The position numbers were made by a program, and so were the translations under genes. Source: Isoetes taiwanensis (taxonomy: Eukaryota; Streptophyta; Lycopodiopsida; Isoetales; Isoetaceae). From it: 64,000 nt of DNA. Of the stretch, positions 47,142-58,959 are shown piece after piece. The stretch spans positions 1,056,187 to 1,120,186 of the forward strand of contig JAJEKV010000110.1 in NCBI GenBank assembly GCA_021234155.1. The letters are read 5' to 3'. Each line of letters begins with the position of its first letter. Position 1 is the first letter of the stretch. The notes under the pieces were generated by a model, which saw nothing but the letters and a program-made list of their open reading frames with translations, was not told the DNA's origin and ran no database searches.

Positions 47142-47463
47142 GGGTGAAAGCATACTAGGGTGTACCATCTAAAGTACTTTTTAGGGAGTGGGAAACTACC
47201 CAGAAAAGTACCCAGCACTGGGTACTGGGAACTTGCATAAATGCTGCAATAAATAATAAGTTTGAGAGTTAATTAATTTATATTAGTCTCTAATAGTATT
47301 GTTATCCTCTAGTACTATATATTGACATGCTATTGATCTTCAATTCAAAAATTTTCGATTGATTTTAATGGAAAGAGAAAACAGAAAGTACCAGTTTTAA
47401 AAGTACCCAGTGTAGGTACTTTTGAGGGTTCCAAAAGTGGTACACCGTAGCATGCTTTTACCC
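47142..47463. mobile_element. MITE family 1, copy 1 (322 bp, TSD TCAA)
   Basis: Ends GGGTGAAAGCATACTAGGGT and GGGTAAAAGCATGCTACGGT (right end inverted), about 26 bp with three mismatches. Flanked by TCAA on both sides (47138-47141, 47464-47467). It is reverse-complementary to 53062-53383 over its whole length. The interior holds palindromic GTACCCAGCACTGGGTAC. No coding capacity. Confidence 0.9.
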
Positions 47464-50400
47464 TCAACTCCCACCTCAATGTCTGCCCCTGAAGTTTGCA
47501 CCGAGACATCCATCATCTATATAGAGTTTTGACCATTATAGTCAGTAATTGAAGTAATAACTAACTGTAAGAGTAGTTCCCAAGTTGAAATACAGATTGT
47601 CAGAGATGAGCCTGTCAATCATCCCTCGGAATGAATACTTTAAGCCTGATCTCGTAATGCATGAGGCAAATGTTGCATCTCAGCATCTAGGTTGCACTGC
47701 CCGTATAAATCGCTAAAAGAAGTCTACGAAAACCTCATTGGTCAAGAAAAAACATGCAAAAAACGTTGAACAAATCGCCATTGCGATCTTCTTTATCATA
47801 AGAAACCAATATATGAACATCTTAAGGCAATTTTATACAAGATAGTGTAATAATTGTTACAAATTTTATACATGAAAGGCTTGCAAAGATCGCTATTGCG
47901 ATCTTCTTGAACAAAAAATGAGAGCATATTGGACATTCACGGATAAAATAGCTTTGTTTATTTTTTTTAAATACATGCCTGCAGTCTGCTGAAAGCGCCA
48001 GCTCTGCTTATGGCCATGGCCATGCTCAAAATGCTTGCTCTGCACATGGCCGCCTCTGCATGCTCCACAAAATTTTCACCCCCAAAAACCTCACGATTTA
48101 GGCCGAAACTGGTGCTATTGCTATCTTCGGCTATGGCGACTTCTTATTCCGGCTATGGCAACCCTGGTTATGGCTGGTGACCTTCTATTCGACCTTCGAG
48201 CTCGAAGTTTCGAGCTCCTTGTCGCCAAGCAACGTGGGCGCTTGCAAGCTATGCGGTCATATATTTAGGTAAATCTTATTCAAATTTCAAATTGTCCCGC
48301 CCAATGTGAGCGAGACAAATTTAAACTAAAGCTGAACCACTTTTTGCTTATGTGTGGGCCTAGACGAGGTTATTCAAAATTCTCAAAATCCCGCTTTTTT
48401 ATCTAAATAATGAATTCGTGCTTATAACTTTAAATTAGATGTATGTGATTAGGATTAGTTGTTTTTCTTATTTATTATTAAGATTCTATTGTTATGATGT
48501 TGGTTGACCGCATATTGCACTCCTTATGTATTGGAAAGTGGGTAGAGAGCTAGTAGCCATTAGTAGATGAAGCCATTAGTAGATGATGCTCCTAGATTAG
48601 ACCGATTAGTTTCCATTATGCAGCCTGTGCATAGAGCCCATCTGGCTACGGATTGATTGAACACTACACAACAAAGTCAATGGTAAAGTGGAGTAAGGAC
48701 CCTGCTGAGATAGCGGGCTAGGCTCATAGAAAGTTACTTTGTGTGGATCAGCTATGGGTCCAATACTTCCTGGGTCAATGGTATCACACTGACTCTTAAA
48801 AGATGCAGGTGTCAGCCTGGCTCTTATTTTGGGGAGTTCAGTCGGATAAGAATGTGTATCTCCGCGATCCTCTAGCCACCCATGGAACCACTCCACTCCG
48901 CGAAGGGGAGATGCAACACTTCCTACCTCATCGGAGATGCAACCCGAAGAGGTCTTGTAGGGTGGTACCATGAGATTGCGTCTTCGACATGTTACAGTTA
49001 TGACATAGCCCGATTTAGCCTATCTGCGAAGTATGCACAGAAGAGCCGGATGGAGTGGACAACTCTAGCCATTGTCTATTGCCAGCCCAAGTCATTGCCA
49101 TAACTTGGTTTGATCTATCTGGAGACCTCCACGCGTCAGTCGACTCCTGCTTGAGTTTGAGCCTGGGTAGGAACCTCTATTTGATGTATTTTATATTCAT
49201 GATGTATTATGGTTGGATGGATTATCACTACCCTTCGAGGTAGCCATGTTGTTATATCATTGCTAGTGCTTTTGTTGTATATTTTGCTTTCGTTGATATA
49301 GGGACCCCTAGAGGACGAGATGACAAGACATCTCTATGTCCGCTACTTAGTTGTCTGGCCATCCCAAACACGAGTTAGACAGAGGGCCCGTACGATAGAG
49401 AGCCATTGGATGGGAAAGGTTCTTTGATGTATACAGTAGGTTGCTGTGTATAGCGTAAGGAGCGTCAGACTCTGCCTGCGTTTCTACAGATGCCTAAAGT
49501 GGCTACATTAGCATCTTAATATATTAAAGATGCTAGAGAAACGTACACAAGTGCTAGTAATGCACTTATTGCATCCATTGTATTAGGCCCATAGACCTTT
49601 AATCTTTGTGGATGTACAACAAACTGACATAGAAACAGGTATAAAATACCAAATTGATGGTGATATGGCCTCCCATTGAGCAAAACCTAGGGAGAATAGT
49701 ATATAGTCTACCTCAGCTTTAGAGACAAGATTGCCACACCGCTGCTTAAATAGAATAAGAGTTGGCCTTTTTTTTTGGGGGTTGGTATTCCTTTAGAGAA
49801 ATGTTTTGAGTTACCAATTGAGTCTGTTTTCTCTCTATAGATATTCCTCTATATGAGTACACAAAGATTCTCTTAGATGAATCCCTTAGTGATATTCGTC
49901 TACAAGGCCAACATATGTCCCCTTCGTTCGCCGATTGCCATCAAGAAAGAGAAGGGGTGTAGTAGATAACGCCTTGTAGCTAGGTGACAAAAAGCGATGG
50001 AATAATTGTGAGAATGCCAAGAAGATTAAAGTAGTATTCATGCTGACAATTACAACTAGGCAATGTGTAGCTAGGAAGGAATCACATGTCCTTGCACGAG
50101 CGCTCCGATCATCCATGCTTTAGACTTCAAAATAATTGATAGTCAAAACAAATATATATAGTAGGCCCACAACAATATAAATCTAAGCCACTTTTGTGGA
50201 ACGGCTAGCATATCAATTTTGAATGGTTTAATTTAGGTTTTGAAATTGCATAGAAGGCGATATCTACCGCAAGAAATGATAAAAGACAAGAAATGACCCA
50301 CATTTTGCAAAGCATTTCTAAGGTTAAATAATTGCCACATTTTGTGGACGATGAAAATCCATTTAATTCAATTTTATATTTAGCCATAATGTCATCGATT

Positions 50401-50630
50401 TGCGTAGTGGATCGACATTCTTGCAAAAGACGAGCATGCATGCATTGCATGTGTCGCATGCATGCATCGCATGCATTTTTAGGCCGTTCATCAGGTTGGG
50501 GGATCGCTATTTATTGCAGAGTTCTTCATCGATGTTTCATCGACGCTTTCTCATCTCTCAGCAGTATCCATGGCTCCCACCCTTCCCCCCCCTCTTAAAA
50601 TTATTATTTATATGTTCATATTTGTTATAA
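47464..50630. other. Intergenic, no gene recognised
   Basis: Contains two copies of a small palindromic word, ATCGCCATTGCGAT and ATCGCTATTGCGAT (47770, 47890). Mixed frames at 48.6-49.2 kb might be old LTR-element DNA. No domain is recognisable. Confidence 0.4.
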
Positions 50631-50945
50631 TTGTCGTGTGGCACGCGTGACCAGCCCCTCGCTTTTTCGAGGTGTAAATGTTGTTTTTTGTCGCGTGGCA
50701 CGCGTGACCAGCCCCTCGCTTTTCGAGGTTTTTTCACTATTGGTTTTTCTGTTGGTGATGTGCAGGTCCAGGGGTGATGCGCGACTTCGGTATTCTCTGT
50801 GGAGCGTGGGTTTTTTTGTGGGAACGTTTAGCAGCCCTGCGTTGTCCAAGCCCCTTGCCGAGGTTTTATCGCTAGGGTTTTTCCTCGAAAACCCGAAAGG
50901 GCGGGGTTTTTTAATCCCGGCGATAAGCTCTCGGCAGGTACACTA
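50631..50945 (-). repeat. Relative of the Helentron-like interior
   Basis: 50868-50920 is the reverse complement of about 27459-27510 (shared CTCGAAAACCCGAAAGGGCG). Upstream a 57-bp unit is duplicated (50631, 50688), each with GTGGCACGCGTGACCAGCCC and a CCTCG..CGAGG hairpin. Confidence 0.65.
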
Positions 50946-52292
50946 GCCAACATCTGTAGTACACAATTTTATTTGGGGTCCAGGTGTTATAACTAGATAT
51001 TCCCTATGTTTTTCATTTTTTGGGTAGCCTGCGATGTGCAGCTACCCACCCTATACCATTGTAGAAAAAACTGCTGAGATGAATGAAAAGCCTATCTATG
51101 GGATGTTGTTGGTTTCATGATACGCTTTAAGGGAAAACTTAAAGACGCAACTACAACAATTGTATAGACAAGATAAGAAAGATAACAATCTGTTGATAAG
51201 ACAAATAGCTTTGGTTTCCACAACCAATGGACTGGGCATCCAGTTTCCACCCAACCGGATCCAGATAGAACTAAGGCAATTTCCAAGGGAAAAGAATGAA
51301 AGGAATTGATCACAGCTTATTTTCCCTTCGGCTTATGATCAAACCAATCTTACAATTGCAATGGGTTCAGATGGATTCAACCACAACCGTATTCAACCTT
51401 AGGCTTCAGAGATATCAGCAATCAATGTAAACCCAGGGAATCCTGCTTACAAGACACTAGGAGCAGCCAGATAATCGCAGTTAGATTGGATCTGGAAACG
51501 GCGGTTTAAACTGAAGCTTTGGAATCGGGAGTAGAGCAGCGATGCTCAATCCGGGTTGCTGGTGCCGGAATCCAAAAGCTGATTCAGTGCCGAAGCTTGC
51601 AGGAGCCGGAAGCGACGTCAGAGTTCTTGCTCTGTACTCGGAACTGGCCGTTGTCTTCAGTTATAACCAAGTTGGGCTTTTTTTTTGTTGGCAAAAAGGT
51701 AGTCGCTGCTGCTATTTTGGTTTCTCCCGATCCATACCTTTTAGTACTAAAATAGTAGCTTCAACCTATTTTGACGTCTTCCCTTAGATAAGGTATTTTC
51801 CTTATCTTTAAAATATCTCCCTTATCTAATGGTTGCTTGAAATACCTTGCCCCCATGTTCATGATATCTTGTAGTCAAATGCCCATTGCCTTAACCATTG
51901 TTTTCCAACACCCCATTGCCTTAATTCATTTCTTCTGGACCACTCCCCCTAGCATGCCCCCATATCATTTCATGCGAGTCGCAATGCAAGAATGTCCCAA
52001 AATTGACAGTTTACTATGATTTGGGAAATGGTTCTCTAATAGTTCCAATTTAGAATTTAGTGTGGCCTTCCTTTTGAGGTTGGATTGTCTACAAAGCCAG
52101 TGGATGTTCCTGCGCTTCTTGAGTTGGGGAGATTTGCAGGTAAACTCCGGCTTCAGTGGGATTTGTTGGTCTTCTAAAGAATCTCTTTGATCATGTTAAA
52201 TTTTTCTCTTGCAAGGCTGGTGTTCCGGCCTAGTTTTGGGCACGCTTGCTTTGCATATCATATGGTCGTTGCTTGTTTATTCTTTCTTGTGC
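50946..52292. other. No gene recognised
   Basis: The frame 51519-51755 is open but lacks motifs. The stretch before the truncated LINE seems to be host DNA of unknown origin. Confidence 0.4.
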
Positions 52293-52309
52293 AAAAAGAG
52301 TGGGTTTTT

Positions 52310-52848
52310 CACTCTTTCTTGGCAGGTGATTCATCGCTCTTTGAGAGTTAATGAGATGGTTCATCGCTTTAAGCCGGGAATAAGCCCACTTTGCCCAATG
52401 TGTGAGCGGTGCATTGAAACATTGGAGCACTGTTTATATTTGTGTGCAGAGCTGAGTAGTCTTAGGTCCTGGCTGCATTCTCTTTTTGGAGTATCTTTGG
52501 ATAGTCAGCACTTTCTTTTGGGTATTTATCAAAATCAGTGGACTGCTTCTAAAAGGATTGCATTTCACATGGCAAAGTCTTGGCTAATATGGAGTGTATG
52601 GAAACGAAGGCGAAGAAAGGTCTTTTATGATAAGCGTATTTCTTTTCAGGTGGTGCTTCAAGAAATTCGTATTGTATAATTGTTTTCAGATCTCTAATTG
52701 GCCTGATCGTATTAAAATTCCAATATGGAGTGATCATCTAAAAGTGATTGATGCTTCAGGGACATTTCTTACTTCTGGAAGTACTTTGTAATATTTTGAG
52801 TGTATAATATGAAGTAAAACACGTTCCTCAAAAAAAAAAAAAAAAAAA
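52310..52848 (+). mobile_element. 5'-truncated LINE with A-tail and TSD
   Basis: The plus strand codes WQVIHRSLRVNEMVHRFKPG, CPMCERCIETLEHCLYLC and IAFHMAKSWLIWSVWKRR, the zf-RVT end of a plant L1 ORF2. It ends in an A-run (about 52830-52853) and is flanked by 17-bp repeats AAAAAGAGTGGGTTTTT (52293-52309, 52849-52865). Length about 0.54 kb; the rest of the LINE was never copied, as is usual for truncated LINEs. Confidence 0.9.
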
Positions 52849-53061
52849 AAAAAGAGTGGGTTTTTTTCTTCGCAAAAAAGAACAACTGGAAGGCGAGGTA
52901 ATCCTATTTCGCTTTCCGAAGCAGGGCTATGGGCTTCTGTTGTCGCATTTCACTTGTCTATTGAATGGTCCAATTTTTGGAACAACTTAATTTTGACCAT
53001 TGTTCTGATCACAGCATTTCATGTAGCTTCACCAATGGTCTTTATTTATGTATTTGTTTTG

Positions 53062-53383
53062 GGGTAAAAGCATGCTACGGTGTACCACTTTTGGAACCCT
53101 CAAAAGTACCTACACTGGGTACTTTTAAAACTGGTACTTTCTGTTTTTTCTTTCCATTAAAACCAATCGAAATTTTTTGAATTGAAGGTCAATAACATGT
53201 CAATCTATAGTATTAAAGGATAACAATACTATTAGAGACTAAAATAAATGAATTAACTCTCAAACTTATTATTTATTGCGGCATTTATGCAAGTTCCCAG
53301 TACCCAGTGCTGGGTACTTTTCTGGGTAGTTTCACACTCCCTAAAAAGTACTTTAGATGGTACACCCTAGCATGCTTTCACCC
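53062..53383. mobile_element. MITE family 1, copy 2 (322 bp, TSD TTTG)
   Basis: Same length as the copy at 47142 and in the opposite orientation, with ends GGGTAAAAGCATGCTACGGT and GGGTGAAAGCATGCTAGGGT. Flanked by TTTG at 53058-53061 and 53384-53387. Differences from copy 1 are scattered substitutions. Confidence 0.9.
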
Positions 53384-53387
53384 TTTG

Positions 53388-54128
53388 CACATACGCGCAT
53401 AGGGAGCATTGTTGTATATAGGGACGTGAGGTGTATATTTCTGCACCTTTGATTTGGCATATTCAAGAAAATATGCCAAGATCCATTGATCATGAATGAC
53501 CATAATGATTTAATGATAGGCCCTATCATTTTCTGGGATATCATCAAATCCCAAGATTTAATGATCTATGATCCTGGGATTTAATGATACATCGTCCTGA
53601 GTTTATGGGATTTAACGATGTATGATCCTGATGATATGGGATGTATATGAGATGTTGCACCATGTTGTGGTTGTCCTTAATTGGATGCATCTTCTCGAAC
53701 CACTGGATTTACGCTTTTCCACGATGTTTGATCTTTTTGTCCATGTCAGTTTTCGCATTTCATACCATTGTTTTGATATGTTCTTCCAACATGGCAATTG
53801 GCAACAATCATAGATTGCACGTCAAAGCTTTTAAAGCTCGACTGCACTTGCATCATCTTTCCCCTTTTCTTCTGGATCAGGAATGCCATTTTCAGTAGTT
53901 CTTGCCAATGATAAAGTATTAATTGCTTATGGCTCCAGAGCACAATCCCATGATTAAATCATTTAGGGGAAATGATAGGGGATATTTCTTATATATCTAT
54001 ACATATCTTACCAACAACAAATTGGAAATGCTTCCCGATTTGTAACTAGAACTTCGAGCGCCGTAAATATCGGACGCCATCATGTTTAAACCACTGGTAT
54101 ATCCATGTTATATCTGGGTCTTTAACAT
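53388..54128. other. No gene recognised
   Basis: Repeats of GATTTAATGAT-like words at 53500-53630 (GGGATTTAATGAT, ATGATCCTGGGATT). Otherwise featureless. Confidence 0.4.
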
Positions 54129-54136
54129 GTTATAGC

Positions 54137-54579
54137 GGGTGAAGATAAAGTTACCCCGGTTTTGGTGATTCCGTGGCGGAGATATCCCTTCCGGCAGAAT
54201 CACCACCAAAAAAATTCCGTCCCGCGGAATCACTTCTCCAAACTGCGCATCAACATAGTATCTGTGCATTTTCAGGGCAATTTTTTGCCTTTTTGAAACT
54301 GGCTGAATTCGGAGGCACTCGATCTGATTTTTTGGTTTGCATGGATGACCTCCTCTAATCCATCTCATTCCGATCCACATAGAAGTGATCCGAATCGATT
54401 TGGAGCTCGATCAACTGAGGTATTCAAGCTCAAAGATCTGAGCAAAAAATTGGTTAAGGGGCGTGACATAACAAGATGATCGCAAGCTAGCTATCGATTC
54501 TGAAGTTTTTGGTGATTCCGTCGGAAGGGATATATCTGCCGCGGAATCACCAAAGCCGGGATAACTTTATCTTCATCCA
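54137..54579. mobile_element. MITE with ~75-bp TIRs and 8-bp TSD
   Basis: The left end GGGTGAAGATAAAGTTACCC and the inverted right end TGGATGAAGATAAAGTTATC pair over about 75 bp including TTTGGTGATTCCG. Flanks GTTATAGC (54129-54136) and ATTATAGC (54580-54587) differ by one base. Long TIRs suggest Mutator type, while the 8-bp duplication suits hAT. Unresolved. Confidence 0.7.
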
Positions 54580-54938
54580 ATTATAGCCACATCAAAAAAA
54601 AAAAAAAAAAAAACACGATGTTTTTTTTGGACTTAGCTGATACTTTACGATTTAAGAATGGCTTAAACATGTCCAAGTCCGACATCAATAGGCACGGCAC
54701 ATGTGAGGTTTTAATACTCTCCCTATACGTTCCGATACGGGAGAGGAGAGGGCCTCCAAAAAGAAGACAAGCCTCCGAAAATGTTAACTAAAAAGGGGGG
54801 CCAAAAGAAAAGGTACCGAAAAGTCCCCTCCGCATTAAAGTGGGGGGCCTCCACCCCTAAAATTTTTAAAAAAGGGAGGGGTTGCCTAGAAAGAGGTCAT
54901 CTGGTAGCCGGTGCCTAGTCATACCATCTGGATAAGGG

Positions 54939-55030
54939 AAAGGCCCCCTGGCCTGTTTTCTGCCTGGGAAAGCGGGCTAACGCTCGCGGAGGTCTGCTTG
55001 ACCGGGCAGAAAATAGGCCAGGGGGCCTTT
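54939..55030. other. 26-bp GC-rich hairpin
   Basis: Arms 54939-54964 and 55005-55030 (AAAGGCCCCCTGGCCT.TTTT with its inverse) pair over 26 bp with one G.T wobble, loop 40 bases. It lies 740 bp upstream of the GH3 gene. It might be a small foldback element or an RNA stem. Confidence 0.85.
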
Positions 55031-55769
55031 GCATTAACGTAAAGGGACGGTTGGACCACTCCGACGTCGCCACGTGTACCTGCATCAGGTAAAAACAACG
55101 GAATGACAAGTAAAAAAAAAAACAGAAAGAGTGAGTAAAGCGACAGAACGTCGCGTAAAAAAACAGAAATGAGAGTAAAATGTTTGACTTTCTGTGTTTG
55201 GAAAAAGGACACGTGTCACACATCTATTGGATAAAATGGCTGAATGTGGGACAACCATCCTCCGTGTTTCCAGTAGACTCTCTCTTCAGAAGTAGATTCA
55301 ACTTCACGATGCAAAAGGCCTATGCTTTGGCAAACCGGGGTGGGGGGGGCTTCCACTCTCGGGCGACGGATAATCAACGGGCAGATTAGGCCCTACCTAT
55401 ATCTCACGCTAACCGACGGCAGCCAGGGGCTTACCAATCACGCTTCCCCTATGAAGAGAACAATTTCAAAATTGATCGATAATTATTATTATTATTCTAC
55501 CAGGGCTCCAGATTAGAGGGGTTCCTCCCCAGAATTTCCGGTTGAAGTTGTTAAAATCCGGTTTCTTTAATAGATGCCGGCAAAATTTCCGGTCAAAATT
55601 TAGTAAAATCCTTGTTAAATCCGGTAAATTAGAGGATATTTTCTGAAAAATCCGGTAAGTACCAACAAAGCACGGCATTTTGCCGGTTTAAGCAAAATCT
55701 AATCTGGAGGCCTGTATTCTACTATTTAGCAGCCCACATTGTAAGACTCAAACTCGATCTTCCCAGGCT

Positions 55770-58430
55770 ATGGCTAACAAATGGGCTATTCCGGTCCTCG
55801 CATTGCTATGCTTATGGTTTCCCCACAGCTATGGACATGGCCATCTCCTTTACAAAGATCCTGCTCAACCTGTAGAATCCAGGGTTCAAGATCTTCTGTC
55901 TCGGATGACTCTGCAAGAGAAAATTGGACAAATGACCCAGATCGAAAGAGAAGTGGCATCTGCTGGAGTGATTAAAAAATATTTGATAGGTTAATGATCA
56001 TTTCTTCACTTCTTTTCAGCTCAGGCTAAGATTTGCTGCAATGGCTGATTCTGATGTTACATTTTATGTGCTTTGCAGGCAGTGTTTTAAGTGGCGGAGG
56101 CAGTGTTCCGTCGTTGAAAGCATCTGCAAACACATGGGATAATCTCGTAGATACTTTACAGAATGGAGCTACCAGTACAAGACTTGGAATACCTATAATG
56201 TATGGCATTGATGCAGTTCATGGGCACAATAATGTCTATGGAGCTACTATTTTCCCTCACAACGTTGGTCTCGGAGCCACAAGGTAAGCTTAAAATCGAA
56301 TAAGCTTTTTCTTGGCCAGTTTTCTTTAATTTCCGTATCGCATTCTGTTAAATCAAGTAGAGTTTTCTTCTCTTCTTTTGCAATTTGCAGATCTGAATCA
56401 AAATCCTCATTTCTTTATTCGTCCTTTTTGTTTTTCCCCTGTTTGATAGTTTTCTGGATATAAGAAAAGATCCGTTGATTCTTGCTCTCGGACGATTTTA
56501 TGTCTCTTTTGCTTATGAAGTATTGCCCCTTTCTTGAATGACATAAATTTAACGAAATCGCAGAGATCCAGAGCTGGTGAAAAAGATTGGTCAAGCAACG
56601 GCCATGGAGGTCCGAGCGACAGGAATTCCTTATGTTTTTGCACCGTGTGTAGCAGTAAGAACAATATCTTAATCCTCGCCGGAATAGGTTTCTGTTTGTT
56701 TACATGAAAGTTTTCAAAGATTATGCTATTCAATCAAAACAGGTATGTCGAGATCCTCGGTGGGGGAGGTGTTACGAGAGTTATGGCGAAGATCCAAATC
56801 TAGTCAGAAATATGACTACAATAATTGAAGGTCTTCAAGGCGAAGCTCCGGTAAAGGGCATGCCTTATGTGGGAGGCAGAACAAACGTTGCAGCCTGTGC
56901 CAAGCATTTCGTGGGAGATGGGGGCACAACTAGAGGAATTAATGAGAACAACACAGTTGCTACCTATCAAGATCTTGTCCGTATCCATATGGCACCTTAT
57001 TTTGATGCCATTGCAAAGGGCGTTTCCACTATCATGATCTCTTATACAAGCTGGAATGGTGTCAAAATGCATAGCAATCAGTTCCTCATCACACATGTAC
57101 TCAAGAAACAGCTCAAATTCCAGGTTAATAATCTGCTAACCTCAAGTTTTTAGGTAGAATTTGTGAAATCAAATCTGTAACAGTGATTCTCTGTAAGCAG
57201 GGATTTGTTATATCTGATTGGGAAGGTATCGACAGGATAACGAGCCCCCCCAAAAAGAACTATACTTACTCTGTTCATGCTGGGATCAATGCTGGAATTG
57301 ATATGGTAAACGCCCAATTCCCACAAAAAATATGGGGAAGAAAATTTTAATTTTTTATATTGGCATTGCAGATAATGGTTCCCAACGATTACACTGGTTT
57401 CATCAGCAATCTTACATATCTGGTAAAGGTTGGAGACATCAAGATGAAAAGAATTAATGATGCTGTCAGAAGGATCTTGAGAGTCAAGTTCATATCAGGC
57501 CTTTTCGAGCATCCGAAGTCGTTTAGACAACTGTCGAGCGATCTTGGAGCCCAGGTAAGAGATCGTAATGTTTGGTTGGATTTTGACATACAGGACTTCT
57601 TTTTTATTGGGCTGAGTTGTGTATTCCGGTTTAAAGTCTCATAGAGATTTGGCAAGGGAAGCAGTAAGAAAGTCTCTTGTGCTGCTGAAAAATGGCAAAA
57701 ATTCACAGCAGCCATTGTTGCCTTTGAGCAAAAGTGCATCAAAGATTCTGGTAGCTGGCAGCCATGCCGATAATATTGGTTATCAATGTGGAGGATGGAC
57801 TATAACCTGGCAAGGAGGCAGCGGAGACATTACTAAAGGTGCCATTACATCAAATAAATTCTTCCCAATAGATAAGAAATATCTTCTAGGAAATGGGTAT
57901 CCTCCAGTATAGATCAATTTGCTGAAACGAAAGATTTTTGTGCAGGAACTACTGTTCTCCAGGCTATCCAAGCAACTGTGAGCAGTTCAACAGATGTGGT
58001 TCATAGCGAATCCCCTAATCCTACTAGTCTGCAAGACAAAAAGTTTGACTACGGAATTGTTGTTGTTGGAGAACAACCCTATGCTGAAGGACAGGGAGAC
58101 AATCTAAACTTAACAATACCCTTGAATGGCACGGATACTATCAAAACTGTTTGTGGATGCATGAAATGTCTGGTTATTCTCATTTCTGGTAGACCTCTTG
58201 TGATCGAGCCATACCTTCCCATGGTGGATGCATTTGTTGCTGCTTGGCTTCCTGGCACCGAAGGCCAAGGTATTGCAGATGTGATATTTGGAGATTATGA
58301 TTTTACAGGAAAATTATCTAGGACTTGGTTCAGAAATGTGGATCAGTTACCCATGAATGTTGGGGATAAGGCTTATGATCCTCTTTTTCCTTACAACTTT
58401 GGCTTGAAAACAGGAAAAGGCCAATCTTGA
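55770..58430 (+). CDS. Beta-D-glucan exohydrolase, GH3 family (8 exons)
   Basis: Exons: 55770-55989, 56079-56283, 56564-56654, 56743-57123, 57201-57305, 57372-57554, 57637-57838, 57946-58430. All introns are GT-AG and the phases agree, giving 1872 nt, or 623 residues plus stop, normal for plant members. Residues 1-24 form a secretion signal (hydrophobic VLALLCLWF). Family blocks include AEK-like [55 protein letters not shown] and KHFVGDGGT. The nucleophile is the Asp of GFVISDWEG (residue 305) and the acid/base is the Glu of [12 protein letters not shown] (residue 510). GGWTITWQG gives the substrate-clamp tryptophan region. Such enzymes act in the cell wall, removing glucose from the ends of beta-glucans and oligosaccharides. 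The first ATG precedes the signal peptide directly. No disabling lesion is seen. Confidence 0.95.
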
Positions 58431-58454
58431 TCAATTTGTTTTTTACATTTGAGA

Positions 58455-58460
58455 AATAAA
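58455..58460 (+). terminator. Putative polyadenylation signal of GH3 gene
   Basis: AATAAA, 25 bases after the stop codon. Plant signals are loose, so the actual site is unproven. Confidence 0.5.
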
Positions 58461-58482
58461 CATCCTCCCGACGCGATTCATA

Positions 58483-58738
58483 TTATGGCATAAAGCAGTG
58501 AACGACAAATTCCGGGGAACCCTCATCTAAAATCAATTAAAAAAAACCAGGAATTATGTTAAAACCATGGAATTTTTTTTCATGCCATAGAAACTAGTTT
58601 TTGCTTTGCCCTTAAATTATGGGGAAAACCTTTTCCCTCTACAGAGTTTGTCGCTCACTGGCATAAAGTCAACAAACTCATCTAAAATCAATTGTCCTAC
58701 CATTATGATGATGATTTTTTTATCATGCCATATAAATT
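58483..58738 (+). repeat. Diverged tandem repeat downstream of GH3
   Basis: Two units of about 170 bp (58483-58600, 58654-58738) share GGCATAAAG, CTCATCTAAAATCAATT and TTTTTTTxCATGCCATA in order. Confidence 0.65.
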
Positions 58739-58870
58739 TTTTGGGTTGCCCTAAGGGGGCAAACCCTTGTTTATGTGGGTTTATGGCATATCCTAGGTAT
58801 ATGCTAGAATATACCTAGGATAATCGCGATGGCTCAAAACCTACTATTCCTTTGTAAATTTTCACTGCGT
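58735..58870 (+). repeat. Dispersed GGGTTGCCC repeat, copy 2
   Basis: TTTTTTGGGTTGCCCTAAGG then GGCAAACCCTTGTTTATGTG and ATCCTAGGTATATGC, related to 11009-11190. Confidence 0.7.
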
Positions 58871-58959
58871 TCGGATCCGAGGATGCTCCAAGAAGAAGTT
58901 GCGGAAGGCGGATCAAGGATTTTCCTTCGAAATTTATGTCGTAAAGGATAGCTACAAGC

